Assembly (NCBI GenBank): GCA_037783545.1
Contig: JBBELK010000386.1
Coordinates: 868,001-932,000 of the forward strand
From: Henricia sp. BOLD:AAB3569
Taxonomy: Eukaryota; Echinodermata; Asteroidea; Spinulosida; Echinasteridae
Direction: 5' to 3'
DNA: 64,000 nt
Positions 36,540-49,480 of this stretch are shown piece by piece. A program made the translations under genes and the position numbers. Under the pieces are notes generated by a model, which was not told the origin of the DNA, did not search any database, and was given only the letters and a program-made list of their open reading frames with translations. Numbering within the stretch: position 1 is the first letter of the stretch; every line of letters starts with the position of its first letter.

Positions 36540-38400
36540 AGTTTAACCAAAAAAGCTGGCACACTCACACCACGTGCTTTCGGGATTTTTTTTTCAAAAA
36601 AATAAATATCGAAAATAATGATAACAGAAATGATAACAGAAATTTAAATATTTACGAAAGCTAACGATATTAAATCACAAACCTATAATTATGGTATATA
36701 CATTTTGTCGGGGTTTGCAGCGTTCGCTTGCGTTCAGCAGCGTTTATCTGCATATAGGCTGTGCAGCATTAGAAAGCACTGTGCAGCGTGATCACGTTTG
36801 TAAATGAGTTGAGTTTGAATGAGTGATATTAAAAATAAATCAATAACACATAATCGATAAACAGCACGCGCGCTTACAATCAAATAGTCGCATTTTTTTT
36901 TTGCGATATCGTCTGCTAAAAAAAGGGAACCCAATCTAGGTCAGTTAGTGCTATTAGCCTTGCCCGGGCTTAGAATAGCTTAGGTTAGCAGTTAGGGAAG
37001 CAGTTAGTGTAGTGGGTTTCCCATTTTTTTCGCAAACGATTTTAGGCACCTGCGCTATTTTCCGGCATCCATTCCTATTGCTCAATTATTTTATATATTG
37101 GTCACCGCATTCGGTTGGAGCACTTGTAATAAGCAAGGATATAGTGAAACACAAACAACCATTCAGTACACTGGAAAACAAAAAATACAATACAGTTGAA
37201 AATGAGGTGAATATGTGAACGTGGATGCTGCTGCAAGCGTTTTATTATTATTATTATTTTTTTTTTTTTTAAGCAGCTGCAATCGGCTAAGCGAGGCTGC
37301 ATCGTGCGCAGTGCACCGCGATACTCGCTATTTCCGCAACATCACAAGATCTAATAATAATAACCCACTTAAACCTAATTTAGAGGAACGATTTGCATAT
37401 AGAATTATTCCAAAACAAATGGACACACAATAATGATAATTATGGATAACAAGACGCCCGGAAGTTACGTGGTGTGAAAAAAATTATGTAAAACCTTCCC
37501 CCAAAAATTGGGACTTCCATGGAATACTGCTTCCTTATAAGTATTCTAATCATGAAACCGAGAGGATCAAGAGGAGCATCACATGATGGATCAAGGACAA
37601 TCTTAAAGAAATACGAGGATGATTATAATATACGAATAATTATTATTCAAGAATTAAATTTATTAACATGCCAATTATTGACAGCCCAAAGCGAACAATT
37701 TCGACATTATCTCCAGCAATGCCTTGAGCATTGAGCATTGAAGAAGCAGACGTCAGCAATGCCTGGTGCGTTGCTTTATGAAGACAACTTTATTATTAAT
37801 ACCCCTATAGCACGGTAGTTACTATTCCTTATTGAGAAAACTGGGCTGTTTACAATGTTTAAATTATAAGTATGGTCTCCAGCAGTGCCTGGTGCACTGA
37901 AGCAGTCGGCCGTACGCAATGCCTTGTGCGTTGCATTTCATAATTACACAATGTATGAATATTATAATAATTGTAGAAAAACTCTTCAATTCAACAAACA
38001 GTCCCAAGCAATGCAGCATTGAAATGATAGGCTGTCGGCAATGCCTGGTGCGTTGCATTATGCAAATGAGATATACATATATATATGAATAGATTAATTA
38101 ATTTTATTAAATCCCTCCCACAAACTAGCAATGCTGCATTGAAACTGTAGGCTGACCGCAATACTTGTAGTGTCTATTGTATTTTCATTGTTTGTATGCA
38201 AGGATTCTAATTTTATTCGTATGTAATTATATATGAGGGGCCTCCACAGGGTAAATGTGATATTCTTTTTGTCTGAAAATATTTTTGTTCTTTCATTTAA
38301 AAAGAAAAGGAAATATGGTTCTTCAGGCCCCATGTAAAAATGTTCAGTCCCCATTCGATTCACTCTCCCCCCCCCCCCCCCCAACCCCGCCCCGCTCGAA
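36540..38400. repeat. Duplicated element, copy 1
   Basis: This shares an ordered set of blocks with 39,840-41,530. The blocks are a CACCACGTG(C/T)TTTCG(G/T)GATT start, a GCAGCGTTC(A)GCAGCG cluster, several GCAATGCCTGGTGCGTTGC hairpins, CTAGCAATGCTGCATTGAAA, and a C-rich end (16 C at 38,367-38,382). No protein is recognised. Confidence 0.65.
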
Positions 38401-38449
38401 AAGGTATTAAAATGTTATAATTATATTATAATCTCTACGGTGAAAAAAA

Positions 38450-39765
38450 TGCCGAACTGGGGCTGCGTGCTCGCTAAACAGAGACCTTCCCATCAAATTC
38501 AAGATTTCAAGATCAGCCCAAGCAAGACAGTTCCTTCGCAAGGCTTCTCAGCTCCTCCAAACGTCTTCATCTCTAACCTATCTCCTTCGATGCTAAACAG
38601 AGATCTCTCCTTTAAATTCAAGATTTCAAGATCAGCCTAAGCAAGACAGTTCCTTCGCAAGGCTTCTCAGCTCCTCCAAACGTCTTCATCTCTAACCCCC
38701 CTCGATGCTGAACAGAGATCTCTCCATCAAATTCAAGATTTCAAGATCAGCCTAAGCAAGACAGTTCCTTCGCAAGGCTTCTCAGCTCCTCCAAACGTCT
38801 CCATCTCTAACCTATCTCCTTCGATGCTAAACAGAGATCTCTCCATTAAATTCAAGATTTCAAGATCAGCCTAAGCAAGACGGTTCCTTCGCAAGGCTTC
38901 TCAGCTCCTCCAAACGTCTCCATCTCTAACCTATCTCCTTCGATGCTAAACAGAGATCTCTCCATCAAATTCAAGATTTCAAGATCAGCCTAAGCAAGAC
39001 CGTTCCTTCGCAAGGCTTCTCAGCTCCTCCAAACGTCTCCATCTCTAACCTATCTCCTTCGATGCTAAACAGAGATCTCTCCATCAAATTCAAGATTTCA
39101 AGATCAGCCTAAGCAAGACAGTTCCTTCGCAAGGCTTCTCAGCTCCTCCAAACGTCTTCATCTCTAACCCCCCTCGATGCTGAACGGAGATCTCTCCATC
39201 AAATTCAAGATTTCAAGATCAGCCTAAGCAAGACAGTTACTTCGCAAGGCTTCTCAGCTCCTCCAAACGTCTCCATCTCTAACCTATCTCCTTCGATGCT
39301 AAACAGAGATCTCTCCATCAAATTCAAGATTTCAAGATCAGCCTAAGCAAGACCGTTCCTTCGCAAGGCTTCTCAGCTCCTCCAAACGTCTCCATCTCTA
39401 ACCTATCTCCTTCGATGCTAAACAGAGATCTCTCCATCAAATTCAAGATTTCAAGATCAGCCTAAGCAAGACCGTTCCTTCGCAAGGCTTCTCAGCTCCT
39501 CCAAACGTCTCCATCTTTAACCCCCCCTCGATGCTGAACAGAGATCTCTCCATCAAATTCAAGATTTTAAGATCAGCCTAAGCAAGACGGTTCCTTCGCA
39601 AGGCTTCTCAGCTCCTCCAAACGTCTCCATCTGTAACCTATCTCCTTCGATGCTAAACAGAGACCTCTCCATCAAATTCAAGATCAGCCTCAGCAAGACG
39701 GTTCCTTCGCAAGGCTCCTCAGCTCCTTCAAACATCTCCATCTCTAACTCCTTAGATGCTGAAGA
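38450..39765. repeat. 119-bp satellite, about 11 copies
   Basis: The unit includes CTTCGATGCTAAACAGAGAT, AAATTCAAGATTTCAAGATC and CCTTCGCAAGGCTTCTCAGC. Shorter variant units with CCCCCTCGATGCTGAAC recur every few copies, suggesting higher-order amplification. It lies exactly between the two copies of the 1.8 kb element. Confidence 0.9.
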
Positions 39766-39839
39766 TAGAACCTAGAAATATTGTAGTTAAATCCCCTAGT
39801 TTGCATGGCAGTGTTTCAAATGTTCGATCCATTTGTCGG

Positions 39840-41530
39840 TATTTCTTTCACAAACAACCGCACCACATGTTTTCGTGATTTTGTTTTTTAAATTAAAAAT
39901 AATTTTAAAAACGCAATAATTAGTAAACGTGTTGTCTAAAAAATCAAATTATAAAATTAAATATTCTATAAAAAACAAATAATTCACTTGACAGTGTCTG
40001 GGACATTGTCCAAAAATGAAATGCACGAAATTTATGATGGGGTTCTTGCATAAATATTACAAATTAGGCTGGGGTGCTTTTCACGCTTGTCCCACATGGT
40101 TGCAGCGTTCAGCAGCGTTCGGCAGCGTTCAGTAGCGTGTATGAACGAGTGCAACGAGAGTTAAAGCGAGATCAGTATGAATGGGTAATTACAACATACA
40201 ACCAATAACTGTACACAAATCACCTACACTCGTAATCATGAAGCGCGTTATGCTGAAACACAGTTTTGCGCGCTTGCTTCTGCCGAAAATGGGAAACCTA
40301 CGTAGTTAGATTTACATGTAGTAAGGTTGTAGGGCCTACTACATGTAGCTTAGGATCAGGTTAGAATAGGTCAGGTGCCGTAGGTTTCCCGTTTTCGCAG
40401 AAGTTGTCGAGACTTTTTTTGTGTTTGGCGCAGTTCAATTACTTCGATATATAAATTTACATATACAAATAAATAAACTGGGATATGAATGTATGTGTGT
40501 ATGCAGTTGCGTGTGTTTCGCAAAGGGGCCCAAAGCAGCGAACAGCCGTCAAGCAGCTACAACAAGCAAAGCGAGGCTAGCGCATGCGCAGTGCATTGGG
40601 GAAGGGGTTAGGGTGAGGCGGTGGGCCCTTCAAATTCATTTGGGTTCAAGTCAAATAGTGAAAAATTAATTGGGGAGTAATATAAATTCCATAATCTAAG
40701 TGTTAACAATTTTAACTTTAGTGAAAACACCCGAAATGTGTGGTGCGGAAAGTGCCAGCAACACGAAAACGAAACAAAAAATGTATACGTATTTGGAACA
40801 CTGCTGCAATTAAATAAAATTATAAATATGGTCCCTAGCAGTGCCTTGTGCACTGAAACAGTAGACCGTCTGCAATGCCTGGAGCATTGCTTTACTTATG
40901 CAAGAAATATAATGAATATTATAATTGACATGAATATTATAATTGAACCTTTCAACGGAGAATCCCAAGCAATGCAACATTGAAACAATAGGCAGTCCAC
41001 AATGCCTGATGCATTGCATAATTTAAAAACAGCCCCTAGCAATGCTGCATTGGAATTGTCGTAGGCAGTCCAGTCCCTAGCAGTGCCTTGTGCACTGAAT
41101 CAGTAGGCCGTCCGCAATGCCTTGAGCGTTGCTTATGCAAAAATGTTTTGAATATATGAATATTATAACTGTATAAAAAACACGAACAACCACTAACAAT
41201 GCAGCATTGAAATGATAGGCTGTCCGCAATGCCTGGTGCGTTGCATTATGCAAATACATGAATATATGAATTAATTATATATCCTTGTACAGTACCGTAA
41301 TTGTATATAGATCCCTCCCACAAACTAGCAATGCTGCATTGAAACTGTAGGCTGACCGCAATTGAAATTATTCGTATTTTTATTGTAATGGTTAGTATTA
41401 ATTTTATTGTATGTAGATATTTACATGAAAGACCTCTGCAAAAAAAGAGGTGACTTTCAAAAAGAAAACAATTGGAAAAGAAAACAATTTCTTGAATCCC
41501 CGCCCCCGATCGCTCTCCCCCACCCCCACC
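39840..41530. repeat. Duplicated element, copy 2
   Basis: Same block order as 36,540-38,400, with GCAGCGTTC(A/G)GCAGCG at 40,105, AGCAATGC hairpins from 40,830 to 41,360, and the C-rich end at 41,510-41,530. Followed directly by a LINE fragment. Confidence 0.65.
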
Positions 41531-41589
41531 CGAAATCAAATTATTGTTTGTTTGGTGTGTTTATTTGGTGTGTGTGGTTATTTCTAAAT

Positions 41590-41990
41590 CATATTTTTTT
41601 TTGTCTCCACTGGCTCCCCATCCGGCAACGCATCACATTCAAACTCCTTCTTATTGCATATCAATCCTTGCACAACATGGCTCCAGACTACATTCAACAA
41701 CTAACAACACCTTATGTTCCAGTACGTCAGCTGCGATCTAGCGATGCAAGCCTGCTGACTGTTCCACCATCCAGACTCAAATCGTTCGGCGACAGAAGGT
41801 TTTCAGTAGCAGCTCCACAACTTTGGAATCAGCTTCCTATCTCTATCAGACAACAACTAAATATTGCCATGTTCAAATCACATCTCAAAACATACCTCTT
41901 TAATCAAGCATTTCACATGTAATCCTATATGCCATAGCGCGGCGAATAGCTATTAGCTAAATGCTTGCGCTTTACAAGATTTATTATTAT
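41590..41990 (+). mobile_element. 3' end of a CR1/L2-type LINE (reverse transcriptase C-terminus)
   Basis: The frame at 41,590-41,922 carries the typical tail of many animal non-LTR reverse transcriptases. In order these are LHWLPIRQRITFKLLLIAYQ, LHNMAPDYIQQL, LRSSDASLL, RLKSFGDRRFSVAAPQLWN, LP and FKSHLKTYLF. It is 5' truncated: the catalytic FADD region is absent. After the stop comes a short 3' UTR ending GCGCTTTACAAGATTTATTA with an ATT microsatellite, the usual tail for this group. It is not an active element. Confidence 0.85.
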
Positions 41991-41995
41991 TATTC

Positions 41996-44500
41996 GTCAC
42001 GACCCACTTCGAAAATAAGAAAAATCTCGTCGCCAAATCTCGCCTCTAAATCTCGTCGCCAAATATCTCTGGTCGTTTCGTCACGACCAAATTCGAAAAT
42101 AAGAAAAATTTCGTTGCAAAATCTCGTCGCAAAATCTCGCCTCTAAATCTCGTCGCCAAATATCTATGGTCGTTTCGTCAAGACCCAATTCTGATATAAG
42201 AACAATTTCGTCGCAAAATCTCGTTTCCAAATCTCGCCTCTAAATCTCGCCTCCAAATATATCTGGTCGTTTTGTCACGACCCACTTCGAAAATAAGAAA
42301 AATCTCGTCGCAAAATCTCGCCTCTAAATCTCGTCGCCAAATATCTCTGGTCGTTTCGTCACGACCCAATTCTGATATAAAAACAATTTCGTCGCAAAAT
42401 CTCGTTTCCAAATCTCGCCTCTAAATCTCGCCTCCAAATATATCTGGTCGTTTTGTCACGACCCACTTCGAAAATAAGAAAAATCTCGTCGCCAAATCTC
42501 GCCTCTAAATCTCGTCGCCAAATATCTCTGGTCGTTTCGTCACGACCCAATTCTGATATAAGAACAATTTCGTCGCAAAATCTCGTTTCCAAATCTCGCC
42601 TCTAAATCTCATCGCCAAATATCTCTGGTCGTTTCGTCACGTCCCACTTCGAAAATAAGAAAAATCTCGTCGCCAAATCTCGCCTCTAAATCTCGTCGCC
42701 AAATCTCTCTGGTCGTTTCGTCACGACCCACTTCAAAAATAAGAAAAATCTCGTCGCCAAATCTCGCCTCTAAATCTCGTCGCCAAATATCTCTGGTCGT
42801 TTTGTCACGACCAAATTCGAAAATAAGAAAAATCTCGCCTCTAAATATCGTCGCCAAATATCTCTGGTCGTTTCGTCACGACCCAATTCTAAAATAAGAA
42901 AAACTCCGTTGCAAAATCTCGTCGCAAAATCTCGCCTCTAAATCTCGTCGCCAAATATCTCTGGTCGTTTCGTCACGACCCAATTATAATATAAGAACAA
43001 TTTCGTCGCAAAATCTCGTTTCCAAATCTCGCCTCTAAATCTCGTCGCCAAATATCTCTGGTCGTTTCGTCACGACCCACTTAGAAAATAAAAAAATCTC
43101 GTCGCCAAATATCTCTGGTCGTTTCGTCACGACCCACTTCGAAAATAAGAAAAATCTCGTCGCCAAATCTCGCCTCTAAATCTCGTCGCCAAATATCTCT
43201 GGTCGTTTCGTCGCGACCAAATTCGAAAATAAGAAAAATTTCGTTGCAAAATCTCGTTGCAAAATCTCGTCGCAAAATCTCGCCTCTAAACCTCGTCGCC
43301 AAATATCTCTGGTCGTTTCGTCACGACCCAATTATAATATAAGAACAATTTCGTCGCAAAATCTCGTTTCCAAATCTCGCCTCTAAATCTCGTCGCCAAA
43401 TATCTCTGGTCGTTTCGTCACGACCCACTTAGAAAATAAAAAATTCTCGTCGCCAAATCTCGCCTCTAAATCTCGTCGTCAAATATCTCTGGTTGTTTCG
43501 TATGAACATGAAATGTGTTTTGCTGTGAACATCATGTGTTTTTCTATTATCAAAATGTGTTTTGCTATTGTATGTTCAAAATCTCGCCTCTAAATCTCGC
43601 CGCCAAATATCTCTGGTCTTTTCGTCACGACCCAATTCTAAAATAAGAAAAATTCCGTTGCAAAATCACGTCGCAAAATCTCGCCTCTAAATCTCGTCGC
43701 CAAATATCTCTGGTCGTTTCGTCACGACCCAATTCTGATATAAGAACAATTTCGTCGCAAAATCTCGTTTTAAAATCTCGCCTCCAAATATCTCTGGTCG
43801 TTTTGTCACGACCCACTTAGAAAATAAGAAAAATCTCGTCGCCAAATCTCGCCTCCAAATCTCGTCGCCAAATATCTCTGGTCGTTTCGTCACGACCCAA
43901 TTATAATATAAGAACAATTTCGTCGCAAAATCTCGCCTCTAAATCTCGTCGTCAAATATCTCTGGTCGTTTCGTATGAACATGAAATGTGTTTTGCTGTG
44001 AACATCATGTGTTTTTCTATTATCAAAATGTGTTTTGCTATTGTATGTTCAAAATCTCGCCTCTAAATCTCGCCGCCAAATATCTCTGGTCTTTTCGTCA
44101 CGACCCAATTCTAAAATAAGAAAAATTCCGTTGCAAAATCACGTCGCAAAATCTCGCCTCTAAATCTCGTCGCCAAATATCTCTGGTCGTTTCGTCACGA
44201 CCCAATTCTGATATAAGAACAATTTCGTCGCAAAATCTCGTTTTAAAATCTCGCCTCCAAATATCTCTGGTCGTTTTGTCACGACCCACTTAGAAAATAA
44301 GAAAAATCTCGTCGCCAAATCTCGCCTCCAAATCTCGTCGCCAAATATCTCTGGTCGTTTCGTCACGACCCAATTATAATATAAGAACAATTTCGTCGCA
44401 AAATCTCGCCTCTAAATCTCGTCGTCAAATATCTCTGGTCGTTTCGTCACAACCAAATTCAAAAATAAGAAACGTTTCGTCGCCAAATATCTCTGGTTGT
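41996..44500. repeat. Long satellite of TCTCGTCGCCAAAT units
   Basis: Units of about 85 and 112 bp are built from CGTCACGACCCA, AAAATAAGAAAAAT, CTCGTCGCCAAATCTCGCCT and ATATCTCTGGTCGTTTCGTC. A block of 473 bp (43,500-43,972 and 43,973-44,445) is duplicated almost exactly, including a GAACATGAAATGTGTTTTGC insert. All open frames here are repeat translations. Confidence 0.9.
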
Positions 44501-44579
44501 TTCGTATGAACATGAAATGTGTTTTGCTATGAACATCATGTGTTTTTCTATTATCAAAATGTGTTTTGCTATTGTATGT

Positions 44580-44860
44580 GCATCTACATGTAATGTGTTT
44601 CGCTATGAACATCTTAATGTGTTTCGCTATAAACATCAATTCGGTTGCGCTATGAACTTCATTTCGGTTGCGCTATGAACATCAATTCGATTGCGCTATG
44701 AACATCATCAATTCGGTTGCGCTATGAACATCAATTCGGTTGCGCTATGAACATCAATTCGGTTGCGCTATGAACATCAATTCGGTTGCGCTATGAACAT
44801 CAATTCGGTTGCGCTATGAACATCAATTCGGTTGCGCTATGAACATCTCATGTAAACATC
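44580..44860. repeat. 23-bp minisatellite
   Basis: About nine units of CGGTTGCGCTATGAACATCA(ATT). It grades into ATGTGTTTTGCTATGAACAT units shared with the neighbouring satellite. The same short motif thus links two arrays. Confidence 0.85.
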
Positions 44861-44944
44861 AGATGTGTTTTTCCATGAACATGTGTTTTGCTATGAATAT
44901 CAAACCCAAGTTGTCTCATAGTGGAAACGAAGTAACGTATATGA

Positions 44945-45115
44945 ATTTACGCCCCGTGCCGATGACATCTCGTTTGAAAACGCTTTCGAACGTTTGTACT
45001 TTTTATGGGCGGCAAACGTTTGAAAACGTTTGTCGAATGTTTCAAATTTGCCATTGCCGACGAGATACCGTTTGAAAACGCTTTCAAACGTTTGTACTTT
45101 TTATGGGCGATGTGT
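44945..45115. repeat. Two copies of a TTTGAAAACGCTTTC(G/A)AACG segment
   Basis: GACGAGATACCGTTTGAAAA and TTGTACTTTTTATGGGCG repeat at about 44,963 and 45,060, with an internal half-copy. Function unknown. Confidence 0.6.
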
Positions 45116-45569
45116 ATATTGTAGGTTGTTAATTCGGTTGAACTAAGTCCGTAAGTCCGATAACCAACTATCGGCAAATAGTAGTAGTAGTAATCATATC
45201 TGAAGTGGGCAGTTTGCTATGTTAAACAGCACCCTCTTGTGTCGAGGGTGAACTTGAAAAGTTGTACGTGGTGACGTGCATGTGTAAAGTTTTTGCGCTT
45301 GTAATGTGTAAAACTAAAATGCTCTTTAACTGGTAATATTTCGTCACGGTGCCCATCTGATAATTTGTTAACACCCGCGGCCCGCACCTCCCCGCCCCCA
45401 TCTCCGACCCCATTGTGTGGGCTGCCATTTGTGTTTCTAGAATCTGTTGTTTTTAAAACTGGGGCCATGTTTGTAACTTTTATAGACCTACCACATATTT
45501 CGTCGTAACTCGGCATTCGCACGTAAAAAGTCTGTAAGTCCGGCAAAGAACTTTACCGGCACTAGGAAC

Positions 45570-45795
45570 TTCGCCAACCGTCGTCTGCGCACCGCGTACC
45601 GTCGTCTGCGCACCGCGTACCGTCGTCTGCGCACCGCCTACGGTCGTCTGCTCACCGCCTACCGTCGTCTGCTCACCGCGTACCGTCGTCTGCGCACCGC
45701 GTACCGTCGTCTGCGCACCGCGTACCGTCGTCTGCGCACCGCGTACGGTCGTCTGCTCACCGCGTACCGTCGTCTGCGCACCGCGTATCGTCGCA
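45570..45795. repeat. 21-bp minisatellite
   Basis: About 11 units of ACCGTCGTCTGCGCACCGCGT with C/G and G/T variants. The minus-strand translation is a TTVRGAQ repeat, most likely meaningless. Confidence 0.9.
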
Positions 45796-45837
45796 TGTTT
45801 AGCCAAGTATAAAATGGTAAGAAATTGTCAATAGGTA

Positions 45838-45990
45838 AAGCGGGCCTCCCACTGTGCGATTTTTGCTACGAATTAGGTACGATTAGCTACGATTTGGTAC
45901 GATTGTGTATAGACTGTATACACAATCGTAACAAATCGTAGCTAATCGTACCTAATTCGTAGCAAAAATCGCACAGTGGGAGGCCCGCTT
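45838..45990. mobile_element. Near-perfect fold-back MITE, 153 bp
   Basis: Arms of about 70 bp start AAGCGGGCCTCCCACTGTGC. The centre is TGTGTATAGACTGTATACACA. No coding capacity. It lies between two unrelated tandem arrays. Confidence 0.8.
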
Positions 45991-45999
45991 AAGAGGTAG

Positions 46000-47965
46000 A
46001 AAGTTATTTGTATTAAAGATAGGTAAGAATATATCGGTAACATTGGTAAGAATGTTTAACATGGTAACAGGCTTCATCCCAACTGGCTGAGGCCAGTTAA
46101 TTACCAGTTCCATTCTTGTACACTAAGCAAGAAGGTAAGAATATATTGGTAACATTGGTAAGCATGTTTGACATGGTAACAGGCTTCGTCCAAACTGGCT
46201 GAGGCCAGTTACATTCTTGTATACTAAGTTAGAAGGTAAGAATATATTGGTAACATTGGTAAGCATGTTTGACATGGTAACAGGCTTCGTCCCAACTGGC
46301 TGAGGCCAGTTACATTCTTGTACACTAAGCAAGAAGGTAAGAATATATCGGTAACATTGGTAAGCATGTTTAACATGGTAACAGGCTTCGTCCCAACTGG
46401 CTGAGGCCAGTTAATTACCAGTTCCATTCTTGTACACTAAGCAAGAAGGTAAGAATATATTGGTAACATTGGTAAGCATGTTTGACATGGTAACAGGCTT
46501 CGTCCAAACTGGCTGAGGCCAGTTACATTCTTGTATACTAAGCAAGAAGGTAAGAATATATCGGTAACATTGGTAAGCATGTTTAACATGGTAACAGGCT
46601 TCATCCCAACTGGCTAAGGCCAGTTAATTACCAGTTCCATTCTTGTACACTAAGCAAGAAGGTAAGAATATATCGGTAACATTGGTAAGCATGTTTGACA
46701 TGGTAACAGGCTTCGTCCCAACTGGCCGAGGCCAGTTACACTCTTGTACACTAAGCAAGAAGGTAAGAATATATCGGTAACATTGGTAAGCATGTTTGAC
46801 ATGGTAACAGGCTTCGTCCCAACTGGCTGAGGCCAGTTAATTACCAGTTTCATTCTTGTACACTAAGCAAGAAGGTAAGAATATATCGGTAACATTGGTA
46901 AGAATGTTTAACATGGTAACAGGCTTCGTCCCAACTGGCTGAGGCCAGTTAAGTACCAGTTCCATTCTTGTACACTAAGCAAGAAAGTAAGAATATATTG
47001 GTAACATTGGTAAGCATGTTTGACATGGTAACAGGCTTCGTCCCAACTGGCTGAGGCCAGTTACATTCTTGTATACTAAGTTAGAAGGTAAGAATATATT
47101 GGTAACATTGGTAAGAATGTTTAACATGGTAACAGGCTTCGTCCCAACTGGCCGAGGCCAGTTACATTCTTGTATACTAAGTTAGAAGGTAAGAATATAT
47201 TGGTAACATTGGTAAGCATGTTTGACATGGTAACAGGCTTCGTCCCAACTGGCTGAGGCCAGTTAATTACCAGTTCCATTCTTGTACACTAAGCAAGAAG
47301 GTAAGAATATATTGGTAACATTGGTAAGCATGTTTGACAGGGTAACAGGCTTCGTCCCAACTGGCTGAGGCCAGTTACATTCTTGTATACTAAGTTAGAA
47401 GGTAAGAATATATTGGTAACATTGGTAAGCATGTTTGACATGGTAACAGGCTTCGTCCCAACTGGCTGAGGCCAGTTAATTACCAGTTCCATTCTTGTAC
47501 ACTAAGCAAGAAGGTAAGAATATATTGGTAACATTGGTAAGCATGTTTGACATGGTAACAGGCTTCGTCCCAACTGGCCGAGGCCAGTTACATTCTTGTA
47601 TACTAAGTTAGAAGGTAAGAATATATTGGTAACATTGGTAAGCATGTTTGACATGGTAACAGGCTTCGTCCCAACTGGCTGAGGCCAGTTACATTCTTGT
47701 ATACTAAGTTAGAAGGTAAGAATATATTGGTAACATTGGTAAGCATGTTTGACATGGTAACAGGCTTCGTCCCAACTGGCTGAGGCCAGTTACATTCTTG
47801 TATACTAAGTTAGAAGGTAAGAATATATTGGTAGTATTGGTGAGCATGTTTGACATGGTAACAGGCTTCGTCCCAACTGGCTGAGGCCAGTTACATTCTT
47901 GTATACTAAGTTAGAAGGTAAGAATATATTGGTAACATTGGTGAGCATGTTTAACAGGGTTTTAA
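46000..47965. repeat. 101/112-bp satellite, about 18 copies
   Basis: The unit contains GGTAAGAATATATTGGTAAC, TGGTAACAGGCTTCGTCCCA and the hairpin AACTGGCTGAGGCCAGTT. Short units (101 bp, ending TACTAAGTTAGAAG) and long units (about 112 bp, with AATTACCAGTTCC inserted) alternate. The last four copies are all short. Confidence 0.9.
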
Positions 47966-48345
47966 CACTAATGTTTTAAAGTTTTTGTCTGCTTTTTTCT
48001 TGCTTGTTGGTTTTTGTTTGTTTGCTTGTTGTTGTTTTTTGGGGTTGGGGGAGGGGCATTTTTTTTTCTTTTTTGGGGTGGGGGAGGGTTTTGTTTTCTC
48101 CTCTTTTTTTTCTTTTACATTAGCGCAAAGACCTTCAGCTCCTGACGTGGAAGGACCAAAAAGGAGCGCATCCAGGAAAGCAACGGGATGAATGGTGCCG
48201 GATGATGAGGGGATCCATCTCAGACCAAGATGCTGTTGGCTTGCAACTGGCGATGCAAGGAGGGAATCTGATTGGACGTCACCCAGCAACCCAAGATGGA
48301 AGCCAAATTGGATGCTGAATGGAGACTCTGATTCAAGGTTAGGTC

Positions 48346-48569
48346 CATAGAGTTATATATAGTAAACTAGAGTGTGCACTGGCTATTCAAGCCATGTGTG
48401 TACCGTGCCGATGCAGACGGCGCCATGTTTGCTTAACGCTATGAGTGCAAAGTGGGCAACACAGCTTTGCCCACCGAGCACCCATAGCGTTAAGCCAAAA
48501 TGGCGGCGTCCATATCAGCACATCATGTATTGGGAGTGCGCACTCTAGTTTACTATATATAACTCTATG
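48346..48569. mobile_element. 224-bp hAT-like MITE with intact 8-bp target duplication
   Basis: The TIR is CATAGAGTTATATATAGTAA, its inverse is at the right end, and the arms fold over most of the element. GTTAGGTC occurs immediately on both sides (48,338-48,345 and 48,570-48,577). Removing the element and one copy restores the AAGGTTAGGTCT junction seen in the neighbouring exon-like repeats. A well-supported recent insertion. Confidence 0.85.
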
Positions 48570-49239
48570 GTTAGGTCTCGGTTTATCATCTTTACACATG
48601 TATTCAAAAAGGGACTCTAGTGTTTGACCAATGTCTAATGCTTCCCGATTTCTGTTCGAAATTTTGCATTTTATTTCATGCATCCGTTCTAGCCCTTTAA
48701 TTGTCACAATGTCATGGTCACAATGTCATGTTTCTGGTGTAATCCCCATCAGTATGGTGTAATTTTAAAAAAATCTCATTTGTTTCTTTTCTCTTAGATG
48801 ATTTGATTGGACTCTGACGTCACTCTGTCTTCCAAGACGAGCATCCTTCAGTCATGCAGCAAGGATACCAATACAGAAATGCTCAGGCCTGGTTGGAGAC
48901 GCTATGATGCAAGGTTAGGTCTTGATTAATGCACTGGCATTAGGCTAGCACAATCGTCCTTATATTAAAAAATGGATTCTAACGATTGGCGGAATGTAAA
49001 CGCCTCCTCATTAATACGGCTGGTGTAATAAAAGAATCTCACTTGTTTCTTTTCTTCCAGATGATCTTATTTGATTCTGACGAAACGCTGTTGTCAATGA
49101 TGAGCACCCTTCAGTCAGTACAGAAACGTCTGTGCTTGGATGGAGACGCCCTGATGCAAGGTTAGGCCGAATCTTAACGCCTCCTTATAGGAAAAGGAAA
49201 ATTGCATTTTATTTCATGTATTTTATTTCATATTGACCC

Positions 49240-49480
49240 CTTTCGAACACGTGCGAATATGCCATTTTGGGAGTCAAATAATGCTGAGTCATTGTGGAAG
49301 CAATGTGCATGCGCGTTGTGTGTCTCTCTGGTGGGCGTAACGCGGTTTAGTTCACCAATGGGAGCCTCAGCATAGCGCGTTACGCGCGCTATGGACACAC
49401 ACAACGCGCACGCACATTGCTTTCACAACGACGCGGCATTGTTTTACTCCCAAAATGACGTCATTGGCACGAGCTCAATA
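49240..49480. repeat. Imperfect inverted repeat, MITE-like
   Basis: CCATTTTGGGAGTCAAA with TTTACTCCCAAAATG, and CAATGTGCATGCGCGTTGTG with CACAACGCGCACGCACATTG. Probably an older hairpin element. Confidence 0.6.

Noticed and set aside
42178-44639. Many 60-80 residue frames such as RRDLEARFGDEIFL
   Set aside because: Translations of the TCTCGTCGCC satellite.
45480-45806. TTVRGAQ repeat frame
   Set aside because: 21-bp minisatellite translated. No gene context.
47985-48289. Lysine/proline-rich frame and its antisense
   Set aside because: Low-complexity T/G-rich tract joined to satellite end. No support.
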